Assembly (NCBI GenBank): GCA_963814165.1
Contig: CAWFBW010000001.1
Coordinates: forward strand, 62,001-126,000
From: DASRAA01 sp963814165
Lineage (GTDB): Bacteria > Acidobacteriota > Terriglobia > Terriglobales > Acidobacteriaceae
Reading direction: 5' to 3'
DNA length: 64,000 bases
In this document: positions 37,660-46,482 of the stretch, one piece after another
Layout: each line of letters opens with the position of its first letter
Position numbering within the stretch: the stretch's first letter is position 1
Program-made: the position numbers and the translations under genes
Notes under the pieces: generated by a model
The model's input: the letters and a program-made list of their open reading frames with translations, nothing else
What the model was told of the DNA's origin: nothing
Databases searched by the model: none

Positions 37660-38815
37660 ATGTGTACCTTCTCCAAACTCGAAGATTACTCGCAAGAATC
37701 GCTTGACCGCGCCGTGCAGCGGACTCGTCGACAGGATCAAGGCGGAGGCGAAGGACGTAAAGGACGAGCCGACTCTAAAGAAATTCCGGGACAAGTGGTT
37801 GGCCAGGAATACCGGAATCCACAAGCAAGTTAACGATGCGTGGTTGAGGTCGGCGCCTCCGAGAGTAAGAAACGCGTTGGCTTGAGAGTCAATTGCTTCG
37901 TAGCGAATTCAATGAGGTTGTTCAGCATAGAACGCCCACGTGAAAATGCTACAAACGGCAGACTGGCGGGCAGCACGTGCTGTCGATACAGACACTGCTC
38001 GCGACATGGCACTTGGAAGCATTGCTTCAGAGCGTCTCGACATTACACTGCCCGGTGTGCACCGGCCCATTGGCGTGAAGCACCCCGTGCTACGCGTGCA
38101 GGACGAGATCGTCGCCGTATTCAAGGCCATGGGATACTCGGTCGGCGAAGGCCCTGAAGTCGAGACCGACTACTACAACTTCGAGTCGCTGAACTTTCCG
38201 CCGAACCATCCCGGCGCGCGACACGCAGGACACGCTGTTCATCGCGGGGCAGGAATCGAAGGCCGCGCGCGATCGTCTGCTGCTGCGCACGCACACTTCG
38301 CCGGTGCAGATTCGCACCATGGAGAACAGCCGCCGCCGGTGCGCATCGTGATTCCCGGCAAGGTGCACCGCAACGATCCGCTCGACGCCACGCACTCGCC
38401 GGTGTTTCACCAGGTCGAGGGGCTGGCGGTCGATACCAACATCACATTCTGCGACCTGAAGGGTACGCTCGACCACGCCATGAAGGCGTTGTTCGGCTCG
38501 TCGGTGAAGACGCGTTTCTATCCGTCGTTCTTCCCGTTCACCGAGCCAAGCGCCGACATGCAGGTCAGTTGCATCTTCTGCGGTGGTAAAGGATGCCGCA
38601 AGTGCAAATTCAGCGGCTGGATCGAGCTGCTGGGCTGCGGTATGGTCGATCCCAACGTCTTCGAGTTTGTGAAGCACAACGGCTACGACCCGGCGAAGGT
38701 CAGCGGCTTCGCCTTCGGCATGGGCGTCGATCGCATCGCAATTTTGAAGTACGGGGTCGAGGAGATCCAGTCGTTCTTCGAGGGCGACGTGCGGTTTCTG
38801 GAGCAGTTCGCATGA
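37660..38815 (+). CDS. pheS: Phenylalanyl-tRNA synthetase alpha subunit, several frameshifts
   Basis: Class II synthetase subunit holding the active site that charges tRNA-Phe. The coiled-coil N-terminus is recognisable but spread over frames: MCTFSKLEDYSQESLDRAV, LKKFRDKWLARNTGIHKQV, LRSEFNEVVQHR, then SERLDITLPGVHRPIG. The catalytic part follows: GEGPEVETDYYNFESLNFPP, TRFYPSFFPFTEPSADMQVS, GMGVDRIAILKYGVEEIQ. Indels are needed near 37715, 37885, 37930, 38212 and 38330. The stop overlaps the pheT start (ATGA). The gene is essential, and the C-terminal two thirds are intact, so sequence errors are the likely explanation. Confidence 0.88.
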
Positions 38816-40966
38816 GAATCCTACCCGCATGGCTGCGTGAGTTCGTCGACATCAAGGCCGACGATCGCCAAGCTCGCCGAAGACCTGACCTCGGCTGGGA
38901 TCGCCGTCGAGACGGTAGTTGAAGAGCACGGCGCGACTGTATACGAGATGGACCTGACCACCAACCGCGTGGACGCCATGAACCATTACGGCGTGGCGCG
39001 CGAGGCGGCGGCGATCTACGGCGTGGAGCTGAAGCCGTTTGAGCCGAAGCTGCCGGGAAATGCAGGTCCCTCGACTTCGGCGGCAAGGCCGCCTTCGCTC
39101 GGGATGACAAACGATTTCCCCATCGTTATCGACGATGCTGAGGGCTGCGCGCGGTACACGGCGCGGATCATTCGTGGAGTGAAGATCGGCCCGTCGCCCG
39201 CGCACATCGTGAAGCGTTTGGAACTGCTCGGCTCGCGCGCCATCAACAACGCTGCCGATGCCACGAACTTCGCGATCAACGAACTTGGACACCCGACGCA
39301 CGCCTTCGACCTCGACCTGCTTGAAGGTGGCACGATCATTGTGCGCCGCGCCCGGGAAGGCGAATTCCTGAAGACGCTCGATGGCGTCGGACACACGCTG
39401 ACCACCGACGACCTCGTCATCGCCGACGCCGAGAAGCCGGTTGCGCTGGCGGGCGTCATGGGCGGCTTCGACTCGATGATCACCGAGAAGACGAAGAATG
39501 TGCTGATCGAGTCGGCATGGTTTGATCCGGCAACCGTTCGCAGCATGGCCAAGCGCCACGGCATGCATACCGACGCTTCGCACCGCTTCGAGCGCGGGGC
39601 CGACTGGGGCATCACCCCGGTGGCGTGTGATCGCGTGGCTGAGCTGATTCTCGAAACCGGCAGCGGCGAACTCGTCGGCCAGCGCATTGATACCGTCGCC
39701 CGCAATGTTGAACGCCCCGCCATAACGCTGCGTATCTCAGAAGTAAAGCGCAACCTCGGTATCGAGATCGAACCGGCCGAGATCGAGCGCATCTTGCGGT
39801 CTCTGGGATTCGGCGTCACTTCGACGGGCGGCTCGCCGCAGGCAGCTAGCGGGTTTCAGCACACGGGCGGCAGCGGTGGCGGCGCACAAGCGGCTGCCGC
39901 GAGCAGCGCCCCCGGCGACTTCAGCGTCACCATTCCCACGTGGCGGCTCGACGTCGAGCGTGAGATTGACCTACTGGAAGAACTGGCGCGCATCTACGGC
40001 TACAACAAATTTCCAAACACGCTGCCGTCGTTCACCGGAGCGGTACGGGCGCTGCCCGACGAGGCCAAAGACGCGCGAGTGCGCGAGACCATGCTAGCGC
40101 TTGGTTACAACGAAGCCATTTCGATCACGTTCATCTCGGCCCAGGATGCCAAGACCTTCGGCGGCGCGGAACCGCTTGCGCTGGCCAATCCACTGAGCGA
40201 AGAGGCGGGCTACATGCGCAATTCGCTCGTTCCGGGGCTGCTCAACATGATCGGCTACAACCTGAACCGCGGCAACAGCGACGTGCGCCTGTTCGAGGCG
40301 GGCGAGGTCTTCGAGAAACTGGGCGAGCGCCACGACGAGCATCGTCGGCTGGCCTTCGCCGCCACCGGCAATCTTGCCCCGCATAGCGTGCACGGCGGAG
40401 CCGAGCCTGTGAACTTCTACCACCTGAAGGGCGACATCGAGCAACTGCTCAGCGGGTTCCAACACGACAAGCTGTACTTCGACGATAAGACGCCGGAGTA
40501 CTTCCATCCCGGACGTTCGGCGCGGGCTGTACTCGATGGCGAGACCGTGGCGCGCTTCGGGCAGCTGCATCCCGAGGTGGCGGCGGAGCGCAAGCTGCGG
40601 CAGGATATATTCCTCGCCGAAGTGATGCTGGAGCGGCTGTATAAGCACCCGCTGCGCGAGCCCAAGTACCGGCGCTTCTCGAAGTTTCCTGCCGTGGGAC
40701 GCGACTTCTCGTTCTTCTTCGACGACGCGGTCACGTTCGAGCGCATTCACTCCGCCGTTGAGGCGTTGGGCATCGCGGAGATGCAGTCGTTCGCGCCGGC
40801 AGAGATTTATCGCGGCGAAAAGGTGGGATCGGGCAAGTACTCGACGCTGCTCCACGCTGAGTTCCAATCGCAGGAGCGCACGCTGCGTGACGATGAAGTG
40901 GCGCAATGGTCGGCGCAAATTGTGAAAGCGCTGGAATCGCTGGGTGGAGTGCTGAGAGCTTCGTAA
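38812..40966 (+). CDS. pheT: Phenylalanyl-tRNA synthetase beta subunit, short form without EMAP domain
   Basis: Partner of PheS that binds tRNA and edits Tyr-tRNA-Phe. It starts MRILPAWLREFVDIKADDRQ at an ATG overlapping the pheS stop. One extra A near 38872 shifts the frame before LAEDLTSAGIAVE. The tRNA-binding EMAP/OB domain (normally residues ~40-150, HPNADKL motif) is absent: TTNRVDAMNHYGVAREAA follows almost directly. B3/B4 editing, B5 (SEVKRNLGIEIEPAEIERIL), synthetase-like and C-terminal anticodon-binding (KYRRFSKFPAVGRDFSFFFD) domains are present. Two low-complexity inserts (near 39066 and 39830) add Ser/Ala/Gly stretches. Confidence 0.9.
39066..39108. repeat. Dispersed palindromic element inserted in frame inside pheT
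   Basis: The stretch has TCCCTCGACTTC, a GGCGGC/GCCGCC hairpin and TTCGCTCGGGATGACAAAC. This pattern resembles a dispersed repeat that I recall from intergenic DNA of Acidobacteriota and other phyla. Here it is translated in frame as about 15 Ser/Ala/Pro-rich residues (GPSTSAARPPSLGMTND) between two conserved PheT segments. Confidence 0.45.
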
Positions 40967-40975
40967 GTTTCAATT

Positions 40976-41045
40976 CACACAGCGACGCTGAGTCGCAGAG
41001 AAAATCAGGACCAGGATTCTCTGTGTTCTCTGTGCCTCTGTGGTG
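40976..41045. repeat. Imperfect long palindrome of the CACAGAG type between pheT and the DinB gene
   Basis: The left arm (CACACAGCGACGCTGAG, then TCGCAGAGAAAATC) and the right arm (GATTCTCTGTGTTCTC, then TGTGCCTCTGTGGTG) are imperfect reverse complements over about 30 positions. This resembles a dispersed phrase seen in many environmental bacterial genomes. It fills the gap between two convergent genes and may act as a bidirectional transcription barrier. Confidence 0.6.
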
Positions 41046-41073
41046 AATAATTTCTTGCTGCCTGGAGCGGGGC

Positions 41074-41643
41074 TCAGCCCGGAAACCCCGCATTCTTCGT
41101 CACGTTCGCCGCCTGCCAGAGGTGGCGGCGGTTGTGATAAGAGACCAACAGCAGCGCGGTATCGGCCTTTAGTTGGATCGGGGCCAGCGGATTCTTCACT
41201 TGCAGATCGTTCAGGTCGGCCTCGCCCCACTGGCGGATGAAATCGGCGAATTGCGTCTGCAGCCCACAGAATTCATCGACCACGTTTCCCGAAAGCTGCG
41301 ATGGCGGCGCAAGTTTCTTGGGCGCCGGCAGCTTGAATTTCGGCGGAGGCTCTTCCGTGCCGATGAACCAGCGCATGAACCATCCTGAGGGCTGGATCGG
41401 CGTCTTGCGCGGCTCGAGTTGGTCGCGGTTGTTGCTCACGGCATCCTGCAAGGCCTTCACGTACAGGCCGTTCATGATGGCGAGGTGGTCGAGGCACTGC
41501 AGGATGCTCCACGACTTGCCGCCGTTGGGCTGCCAGTTCAGCGCTGACTCGCTGAGACCGGCGGCCAGCGCCTGCGCCATCGCGGACTGGCGCTCGAGTT
41601 CGGCGATGAGTTCCGCAGGAGTGTATTCCAGTTGGAGAGCCAT
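41074..41643 (-). CDS. DinB-like (DUF664-type) four-helix protein
   Basis: A 189-residue cytoplasmic protein of the DinB/YfiT-like superfamily, whose members are often metal-dependent thiol transferases or damage-induced proteins. Metal-binding His are in LQCLDHLAIMNGLYVKAL and SYHNRRHLWQA. The chosen ATG at 41643 begins MALQLEYTPAELIAELERQS, the family start; the open frame upstream runs antisense through the coiled-coil gene and is not real. It is convergent with pheT. Substrate unknown. Confidence 0.82.
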   Translation of the reverse strand: MALQLEYTPAELIAELERQSAMAQALAAGLSESALNWQPNGGKSWSILQCLDHLAIMNGLYVKALQDAVSNNRDQLEPRKTPIQPSGWFMRWFIGTEEPPPKFKLPAPKKLAPPSQLSGNVVDEFCGLQTQFADFIRQWGEADLNDLQVKNPLAPIQLKADTALLLVSYHNRRHLWQAANVTKNAGFPG

Positions 41644-41811
41644 GGGGTTTCGGCTTGATTCTACACACGGCGTGCCCTCGGCACCATCGGATGTTGCATC
41701 CTTCGGTTCCTCGCGCGATTTGGTCACGGAAGTGGCCGCGCAGGGGCGAGAATGCACAGGTTGCTGCGATATACTGCGCAAAGTTAACCCATTGTTGAGG
41801 TCGATATTTCT

Positions 41812-42096
41812 ATGCCGTCGAATACTGTGGAAGCTCCCGCCGCCTCGTCGAACGCCGATTTTCATTCCCTCGAAGAGAAGATCCTCAAGACCATCGAACT
41901 GTTGAAGGTGGAGCGCACAGCCAAGGCCACCGCCGAGCGGGCCGCCGAGCGCCTGCGCGAGCAGTTGTCGGAACGTGATGAGGAAGTGGACTCGATGCGC
42001 ACCGAGCTGATTAGTTTGCGCAAGGAGCGCGACGAGGTACGAACCAGAGTAGAAAAGATGCTGGGTCAAATTGAGTCTTTGACGGCCGAGGAATAG
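41812..42096 (+). CDS. Coiled-coil protein upstream of zapA
   Basis: A 94-residue, almost wholly helical protein with continuous heptads from residue ~17 (LEEKILKTIELLKVERTAK, then LREQLSERDEEVDSMRTELI). Size and place just before zapA recall ZapB, the coiled-coil partner that stabilises the FtsZ ring through ZapA, but sequence alone does not prove it. A -10-like TATACT lies near 41768. A GC-rich hairpin (GCGGGGCGC/GCGCCCGC, 42113-42140) separates it from zapA. Confidence 0.72.
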   Translation: MPSNTVEAPAASSNADFHSLEEKILKTIELLKVERTAKATAERAAERLREQLSERDEEVDSMRTELISLRKERDEVRTRVEKMLGQIESLTAEE

Positions 42097-42159
42097 GCAT
42101 AAAATCGCAGGAGCGGGGCGCACTTCAAGGGAGCGCCCGCGCGGGTTCAGGAGGCTAGC

Positions 42160-42477
42160 TTGGCGCAATCCAATGGCAACGGAAACGGCAGCGTCCGTGT
42201 CGAAATCTACGATCAGACTTACCAGCTTCGGGGATCCGACCCGGAGTACATCGGCACGCTCGCCGAATACGTTGACACGAAGATGCGGGTCATCTCGCAG
42301 CAGGCATCTACCGTAGACTCGCTGCGCGTCGCCGTGCTGGCGGCGCTGAACATTGCCGACGAATATCTCATCCTGAAGAGCAAGTACGACTCGATCGCCA
42401 GCGATTACCAGTCACGCGCCGACCAGTTGTCGGGCGCGCTGGACGAAGTGCTGGAAGAGGCGCGGCGGGCCGGGTAG
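42160..42477 (+). CDS. zapA: Cell division protein ZapA, TTG start
   Basis: A 105-residue FtsZ-ring stabiliser: VRVEIYDQTYQLRGSDPEYI, the ZapA beta-hairpin core, then a long C-terminal coiled coil (DSLRVAVLAALNIADEYLIL). No ATG is available; a TTG at 42160 follows CAGGAGG at ideal distance. It works at mid-cell in the cytoplasm, bundling FtsZ filaments. It is preceded by a ZapB-like coiled-coil gene and followed by a region that may encode 6S RNA, as is common after zapA. Confidence 0.9.
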   Translation: MAQSNGNGNGSVRVEIYDQTYQLRGSDPEYIGTLAEYVDTKMRVISQQASTVDSLRVAVLAALNIADEYLILKSKYDSIASDYQSRADQLSGALDEVLEEARRAG

Positions 42478-42499
42478 CCCGGCCTAGTCGGGCCCGCCG

Positions 42500-42785
42500 A
42501 TGGACGCGATGCCGGCAGCTGGATTCTAAAATCGATCTGCCCACATCGCAGCGCAAACCCAGCGTAATACGACCCCACATAGGTGCCGCAGAGGGAAAAT
42601 GTTTACACAAGCGGCGATATTCTTGTGCAATGTTTTGCGCATGTCCTCACCCTACCGCTTGCGTTGTCTATTGAAATCATCGAGATAGTGGAGCGCGAGT
42701 TGGAACCTCGCGTGCACTACTACTACGCTGGTAAGGGAACCGGCGAGCCCGTGCCTCATGCAGGCTTGCGCCCATCAACAGCTCG
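42500..42785 (+). ncRNA. Possible structured RNA downstream of zapA (6S RNA position)
   Basis: The 336-nt gap before the next gene holds paired elements: CAAGCGG (near 42609) with CCGCTTG (near 42656), and a long stem from TAGTGGAGCGCGAG to CTCGCGTGCACTA (near 42687-42718) with an 8-nt loop. A TAATAC box at 42565-42570 could be its -10. In many bacteria the 6S RNA gene follows zapA, so this is the first place to look, but I could not match the 6S consensus. A 68-codon frame at 42583 lacks a ribosome site and is thought spurious. Confidence 0.35.
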
Positions 42786-42813
42786 ATAGTTGGCAAGAGG
42801 AGGAGAACGTCTC

Positions 42814-43410
42814 GTGATCAAACTTCGTAAAGCCACTTTGATTTTCCTATGCGCGGCGGTGGCGGTAATGGCGACACCGCTTCTGGCCCAAGACGTCTGC
42901 CAAAGCGTAGCCGGTAACCTGGTCGCGAACTGCGGCTTTGAGACCGGCGATTTTACCGGTTGGACCCAGTCCGGGAACCTCGGTTTCACGGGCGTCGCCA
43001 GCGGGGTCGCCTTCAGCGGCACCTACGGCGCCTATCTGGGCCCCGTCGGCAGCGATGGCTATTTGACCCAAAACTTGTGGGGCAACACGTTTACCTTTGC
43101 GTTTCGTCAGGATCCGGCGTACTGGTACTTGGATTCCGTCTCGGTTACGCCGTTCAGTAGCTGTGGCGCTGGTTGTAATACCTACTTCATAGACTTCTGG
43201 CTGGCGCACGACGGTGGAACGCCCAATGATTTCACCGTGCTCTTTAACGGCGTCGATGTGGGCCCAAGCCTGGTAGATTTTGGAGGGTTTGGGTACACAG
43301 AGTTCAGCGGTTACGTGGATGGAACAACCCCCGAGCCGAGCAGCTTGATCCTGATGGCATCGGGCCTGCTGGGTCTGGCCGGAGTAGTTCGCCGCAAACT
43401 ACTGCCATAA
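42814..43410 (+). CDS. PEP-CTERM sorting domain secreted protein
   Basis: A 198-residue exported protein. The GTG at 42814 follows GGAGGAG. Signal peptide LIFLCAAVAVMATPLLAQ; the body starts with VCQSVAGNLVANCGFETGDF, the NGDFETGDFTGW-type opening of a carbohydrate-binding-like beta sandwich common in PEP-CTERM proteins. It ends TPEPSSLILMASGLLGLAGV then VRRK. It is probably processed by exosortase and displayed or released. A 14-bp hairpin follows the stop. Confidence 0.88.
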   Translation: MIKLRKATLIFLCAAVAVMATPLLAQDVCQSVAGNLVANCGFETGDFTGWTQSGNLGFTGVASGVAFSGTYGAYLGPVGSDGYLTQNLWGNTFTFAFRQDPAYWYLDSVSVTPFSSCGAGCNTYFIDFWLAHDGGTPNDFTVLFNGVDVGPSLVDFGGFGYTEFSGYVDGTTPEPSSLILMASGLLGLAGVVRRKLLP

Positions 43411-43436
43411 TCGATTACGCGATTCTCTTACGAAAG

Positions 43437-43470
43437 GTCAGCTCACCGGATGAATTTCCGGTGAGCTGAC
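43437..43470 (+). terminator. 14-bp hairpin terminator
   Basis: GTCAGCTCACCGGA (43437-43450) pairs perfectly with TCCGGTGAGCTGAC (43457-43470) around TGAATT. It follows the PEP-CTERM gene by 27 nt. No T run follows, so termination may be factor-assisted. Confidence 0.6.
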
Positions 43471-43586
43471 TCCCCAGAATGCTAGGTGCGAGCGATTCGA
43501 GATTCACTCACACTCACTGTCTCGAATTGCTCTCGCGCTCGCGTCACCAGGTTGAATTCCCGGCCCAATTCTGAAAGGTGGAACCT

Positions 43587-44981
43587 ATGAGAACAACACA
43601 TGTACAGTCCCGCATCGCCATGGCGTTGGCGTGTGGGCTCATCTTAACCTCCACGAGCCTGTTTGCGCAGAAGAAGCCTCGTGTGCCGATCAGCCGCCCG
43701 TCATCGATCGGGAGCCAAGCGCCCTCGATCCCCAAGGGTCCACTTCCGCCTGCCGTCACACAACTCCCACGGTTGGCAGGGGTGAACATCGGCCAGAGCT
43801 ATGATGGAATTTCCTTCTCTCAATCAAACTGCGGCTGCTATCCGCCGGATACAAACGCGGCCGTGGGCGGCAACTTCGTCGTCCATGCAGTCAACGTTCA
43901 ACTCCGCATTTACGACAAGACCACTGGAACGGTTCTGCTCGACGAGCCCCTCAGCAACTTCTTCGGCGCGACAACCCAAGGCGACCCCTATGTGGTGTAT
44001 GACGAACTCGCAGACCGCTGGTACATTAATGCCTTTGACAGCGACGCGTCTGGGCTGTTCCTGGCGGTGTCGCAGACCAATGACCCGACCGGCGCATGGT
44101 ACGTGTATGACCTCACAAATGTTGGCGGCTTCCCTGACTTCGCGAAGCCGGGCTACAACAAAGATGCCATCTTCATCTCCTATAACGACTTTGGGAGCGC
44201 TGGTGGCTATGCCGCAGTTGCCGCGATCAACAAGGCGCAAGCCCTGGCCGGGATTTACCCGGCGTATTACACCTCGTATCCGCCGCCTCAGTTCCGGGCA
44301 ATTCCGCCTGCCAGAATGCACGGCGATTTCACTGGTGGCACCGAGTGGTTCCTTTCGATCGACTACTCCGGCGGAAACTCCGTCCGCGTCACCAAGATGA
44401 CCAATTACTTCAGCAATAGCCCAAATTACACGACCTGGCAGGTACCCGTTCAACCGTTCGGGTACTTCGTCAATGCAGACCAGCCCGGAGCACCCGGCAG
44501 TGTAACCGACAATGATCCGACGGCGACTGCGGTCCAGTACCACAACAAACGACTGGTGACGGCCACAGAGGCCTCCATCGCTGCGGATGGGTTTACCTAT
44601 CCCAAGGGACACTACTACCAAATCGACGTAAGCACGGGAACGCCAAGACTGATGACGGACGGCCTGATTGATCCTGGTCCGGGCGTCTCCGTGTACATGG
44701 TGAGCGCGGACCGTGACAACGCGGGCAACTTCGGGGCGACCTGGATGGAGTCATCCCTCAGTGAGTACGTATCGATGTGGGTTGGCACCCGACCGAACGT
44801 TTTCCCCAATAACTGGATTAACGCTGCTCAGGTTGCTCCCGGCGTCTTTATGCCGTACAGCGGCCGGACTGGCGATTACAGCTCAACGGTGCTTGATTCC
44901 GATGGTATGACCTTCTGGTCGGCCAACGAATACAGCGGCAGCGATATCTGGAACACGCACATCACGTCCTTCAAGAAGTAG
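43587..44981 (+). CDS. Secreted beta-propeller-like hypothetical protein
   Basis: A 464-residue exported protein. The ATG at 43587 follows AAGGTGG. Signal peptide IAMALACGLILTSTSLFAQ, then a Pro/Ser-rich spacer, then repeated Asp/Gly/Tyr-rich blocks (NCGCYPPDTNAAVGGNFVVH, VVYDELADRWYINAF, LFLAVSQTNDPTGAWYVYDL, KPGYNKDAIFISYNDFG, DYSSTVLDSDGMTFWSANEY). These suggest a beta-propeller of the kind found in large secreted proteins of soil bacteria. No catalytic motif or sorting signal is seen. A strong terminator follows. Confidence 0.8.
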   Translation: MRTTHVQSRIAMALACGLILTSTSLFAQKKPRVPISRPSSIGSQAPSIPKGPLPPAVTQLPRLAGVNIGQSYDGISFSQSNCGCYPPDTNAAVGGNFVVHAVNVQLRIYDKTTGTVLLDEPLSNFFGATTQGDPYVVYDELADRWYINAFDSDASGLFLAVSQTNDPTGAWYVYDLTNVGGFPDFAKPGYNKDAIFISYNDFGSAGGYAAVAAINKAQALAGIYPAYYTSYPPPQFRAIPPARMHGDFTGGTEWFLSIDYSGGNSVRVTKMTNYFSNSPNYTTWQVPVQPFGYFVNADQPGAPGSVTDNDPTATAVQYHNKRLVTATEASIAADGFTYPKGHYYQIDVSTGTPRLMTDGLIDPGPGVSVYMVSADRDNAGNFGATWMESSLSEYVSMWVGTRPNVFPNNWINAAQVAPGVFMPYSGRTGDYSSTVLDSDGMTFWSANEYSGSDIWNTHITSFKK

Positions 44982-45495
44982 GGACGCCCGATTGCGTTAG
45001 CTGATTTCGCCTGTGTCAGAACTTAGCAGGCCGGAGTGACAAGCTCCGGCCTTTTTCTTTGCGAGCGCGACCGCTTTTCCGATTCAATTTTTCTATGTAT
45101 CAAATAGAAAAAAATCCACCGCTTTTCGCCCTCTAACCTCTTGCTATCGGCCGCGGATTTTCGTAGCATCCCCTCAGACAGCCGGCCTGCTAAGTTGGTG
45201 TTGGTGGCAACCGTTTTTTGAACCAATGCTCAATGAACAGGGGGCCTCACTCGCGGTTCGGTGTGCGATGCTCCGCCATGCGGAGATGCCTAAAGAGCTG
45301 CGGAGGGTTCCCACCGTTACGACGGGTTCATTGACGGCCCACTGAACACGGCCCCGCGGGTCGGCGCGTTTTTTGCGCTCGAAAGCCCTGCCTGCACGCG
45401 ACAAGCGAGACAGCCACAAATTTCCGCTGGTCTGCACGGGGTTCCGATCGACCCGCTTGCCCACGAGGTTCGTGGCTGCTACTTCTCCCCGACCG
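44982..45495. other. Long convergent gap with many hairpins, no supported gene
   Basis: After the terminator at 45029 the region to 45495 contains several inverted repeats: CTCCGC-CAT-GCGGAG (near 45273), a CAGCCAC/GTGGCTG pair about 60 nt apart (45411 to 45476), CCACGA/TCGTGG (near 45462), GTTCA/TGAAC (near 45327) and GGCGCG with CGC after T6. A 126-codon minus-strand frame (45174-45554) has no recognisable protein features. The density of nested stems suggests a structured RNA on the minus strand or a relic of a mobile element. Confidence 0.3.
45029..45060 (+). terminator. Rho-independent terminator
   Basis: GGCCGGAG (45029-45036) pairs with CTCCGGCC (45044-45051) around a 7-nt loop, followed by TTTTTCTTT. 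It ends the transcript of the secreted beta-propeller-like gene. Confidence 0.92.
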
Positions 45496-46272
45496 CTACT
45501 GCTTGGTCGCGTAGTAAGTGGCCTTGGTTCCGTGGAGCTTGTCGTCCCCCTCAACGGTCATGGTCTTGCCGTCCGCTGACACTGACATTTTGCCGACCCA
45601 GATCACCTTGCCGTCGCGCTTGTCGGTTTCCTCAATGTCGTTGCCGATCCTCTTGAGCGACACGGTGGTTATGCCCGGATCGCCGACAAACGGATAATCC
45701 TTGCCATCGAGTTTCGCGTCAAAAGACTGTCCGGTGGGAGTGGTCATGCTGAGCGAGTCTCCTCCGGTTTTGTAGGTGTACAGCAACGCGTCGGCCGTCG
45801 CCACGTCGGCTTTCTCCTGGCGCCACGAACCCGAGACCGCATTCCCGCTGGCAGGCGCTTTGCCCACCCGTGTCAGGACGTCCGTTCCACTGACCGGGCC
45901 GCCCTCCGGGTTGGCGAAGTAAGTCCACTCCTCGGTCAACGTCTTGCCATCGTCCGACACGGTCCTTTTCACTGTGCTGACCTGTTTCCCGGCTTTTTGT
46001 GATTCGGAATTCACATGCCGGTCATCCACAACTTCCACCTTCATCATGTCGAGATAGGGATTGCCGCTGACCGGTTGCAGCTGGCCGTCGGCCTTGACCT
46101 TGATCGGTGGAGCGCAGGTCTTGCACTCGTACATGCCGTTCTCCACTAATAGCACATCAGGCTTCTTGGAGCGCTTGGTCTTGTCGGTTTCGACCTTCCA
46201 GGTGCCATCAAATGGGCTCTGCGCCCACCCCAGCACCGGGACAAGCAGTAAAACAAATAGCAATTTCTTCAT
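45496..46272 (-). CDS. Secreted hypothetical protein with two lipocalin-like repeats
   Basis: A 258-residue exported protein. The ATG at 46272 follows AGAGGAA. Signal peptide MKKLLFVLLLVPVLGWAQ, then SPFDGTWKVETDKTK and a beta-rich body in two similar halves (DGKTLTEEWTYFANPEG; DGKTMTVEGDDKLHG). CKTC with nearby Cys may form a disulphide. It looks like a lipocalin/DUF-type periplasmic protein seen in Acidobacteriota; function unknown. Confidence 0.78.
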   Translation of the reverse strand: MKKLLFVLLLVPVLGWAQSPFDGTWKVETDKTKRSKKPDVLLVENGMYECKTCAPPIKVKADGQLQPVSGNPYLDMMKVEVVDDRHVNSESQKAGKQVSTVKRTVSDDGKTLTEEWTYFANPEGGPVSGTDVLTRVGKAPASGNAVSGSWRQEKADVATADALLYTYKTGGDSLSMTTPTGQSFDAKLDGKDYPFVGDPGITTVSLKRIGNDIEETDKRDGKVIWVGKMSVSADGKTMTVEGDDKLHGTKATYYATKQ

Positions 46273-46482
46273 GGGTATTCCTCTCTTGGATTGGTTTCGA
46301 ATGTGGCGGTGGAAAGCATACCGCAACTCGGGCACAATGCAACACTAAAGTGCTGGTGGCCCGATTTATTCTGTCCGGCCCGCAGTACGGCCGCGGACCC
46401 TCCTGCGCGGATTCCCATTTACCCATCGCCAACGATTCTGTTCTACTGCTACCGTCCGCGAGATGTTTCGCGGTGAGCCATC

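Noticed and set aside
42583..42789. 68-codon frame after zapA
   Set aside because: No ribosome site and it coincides with the paired elements of the candidate RNA.
45174..45554. 126-codon minus-strand frame in the hairpin-rich gap
   Set aside because: Low-complexity Ser/Arg content, overlaps the end of a real gene and lacks a ribosome site; the sequence is better explained by RNA-like stems.
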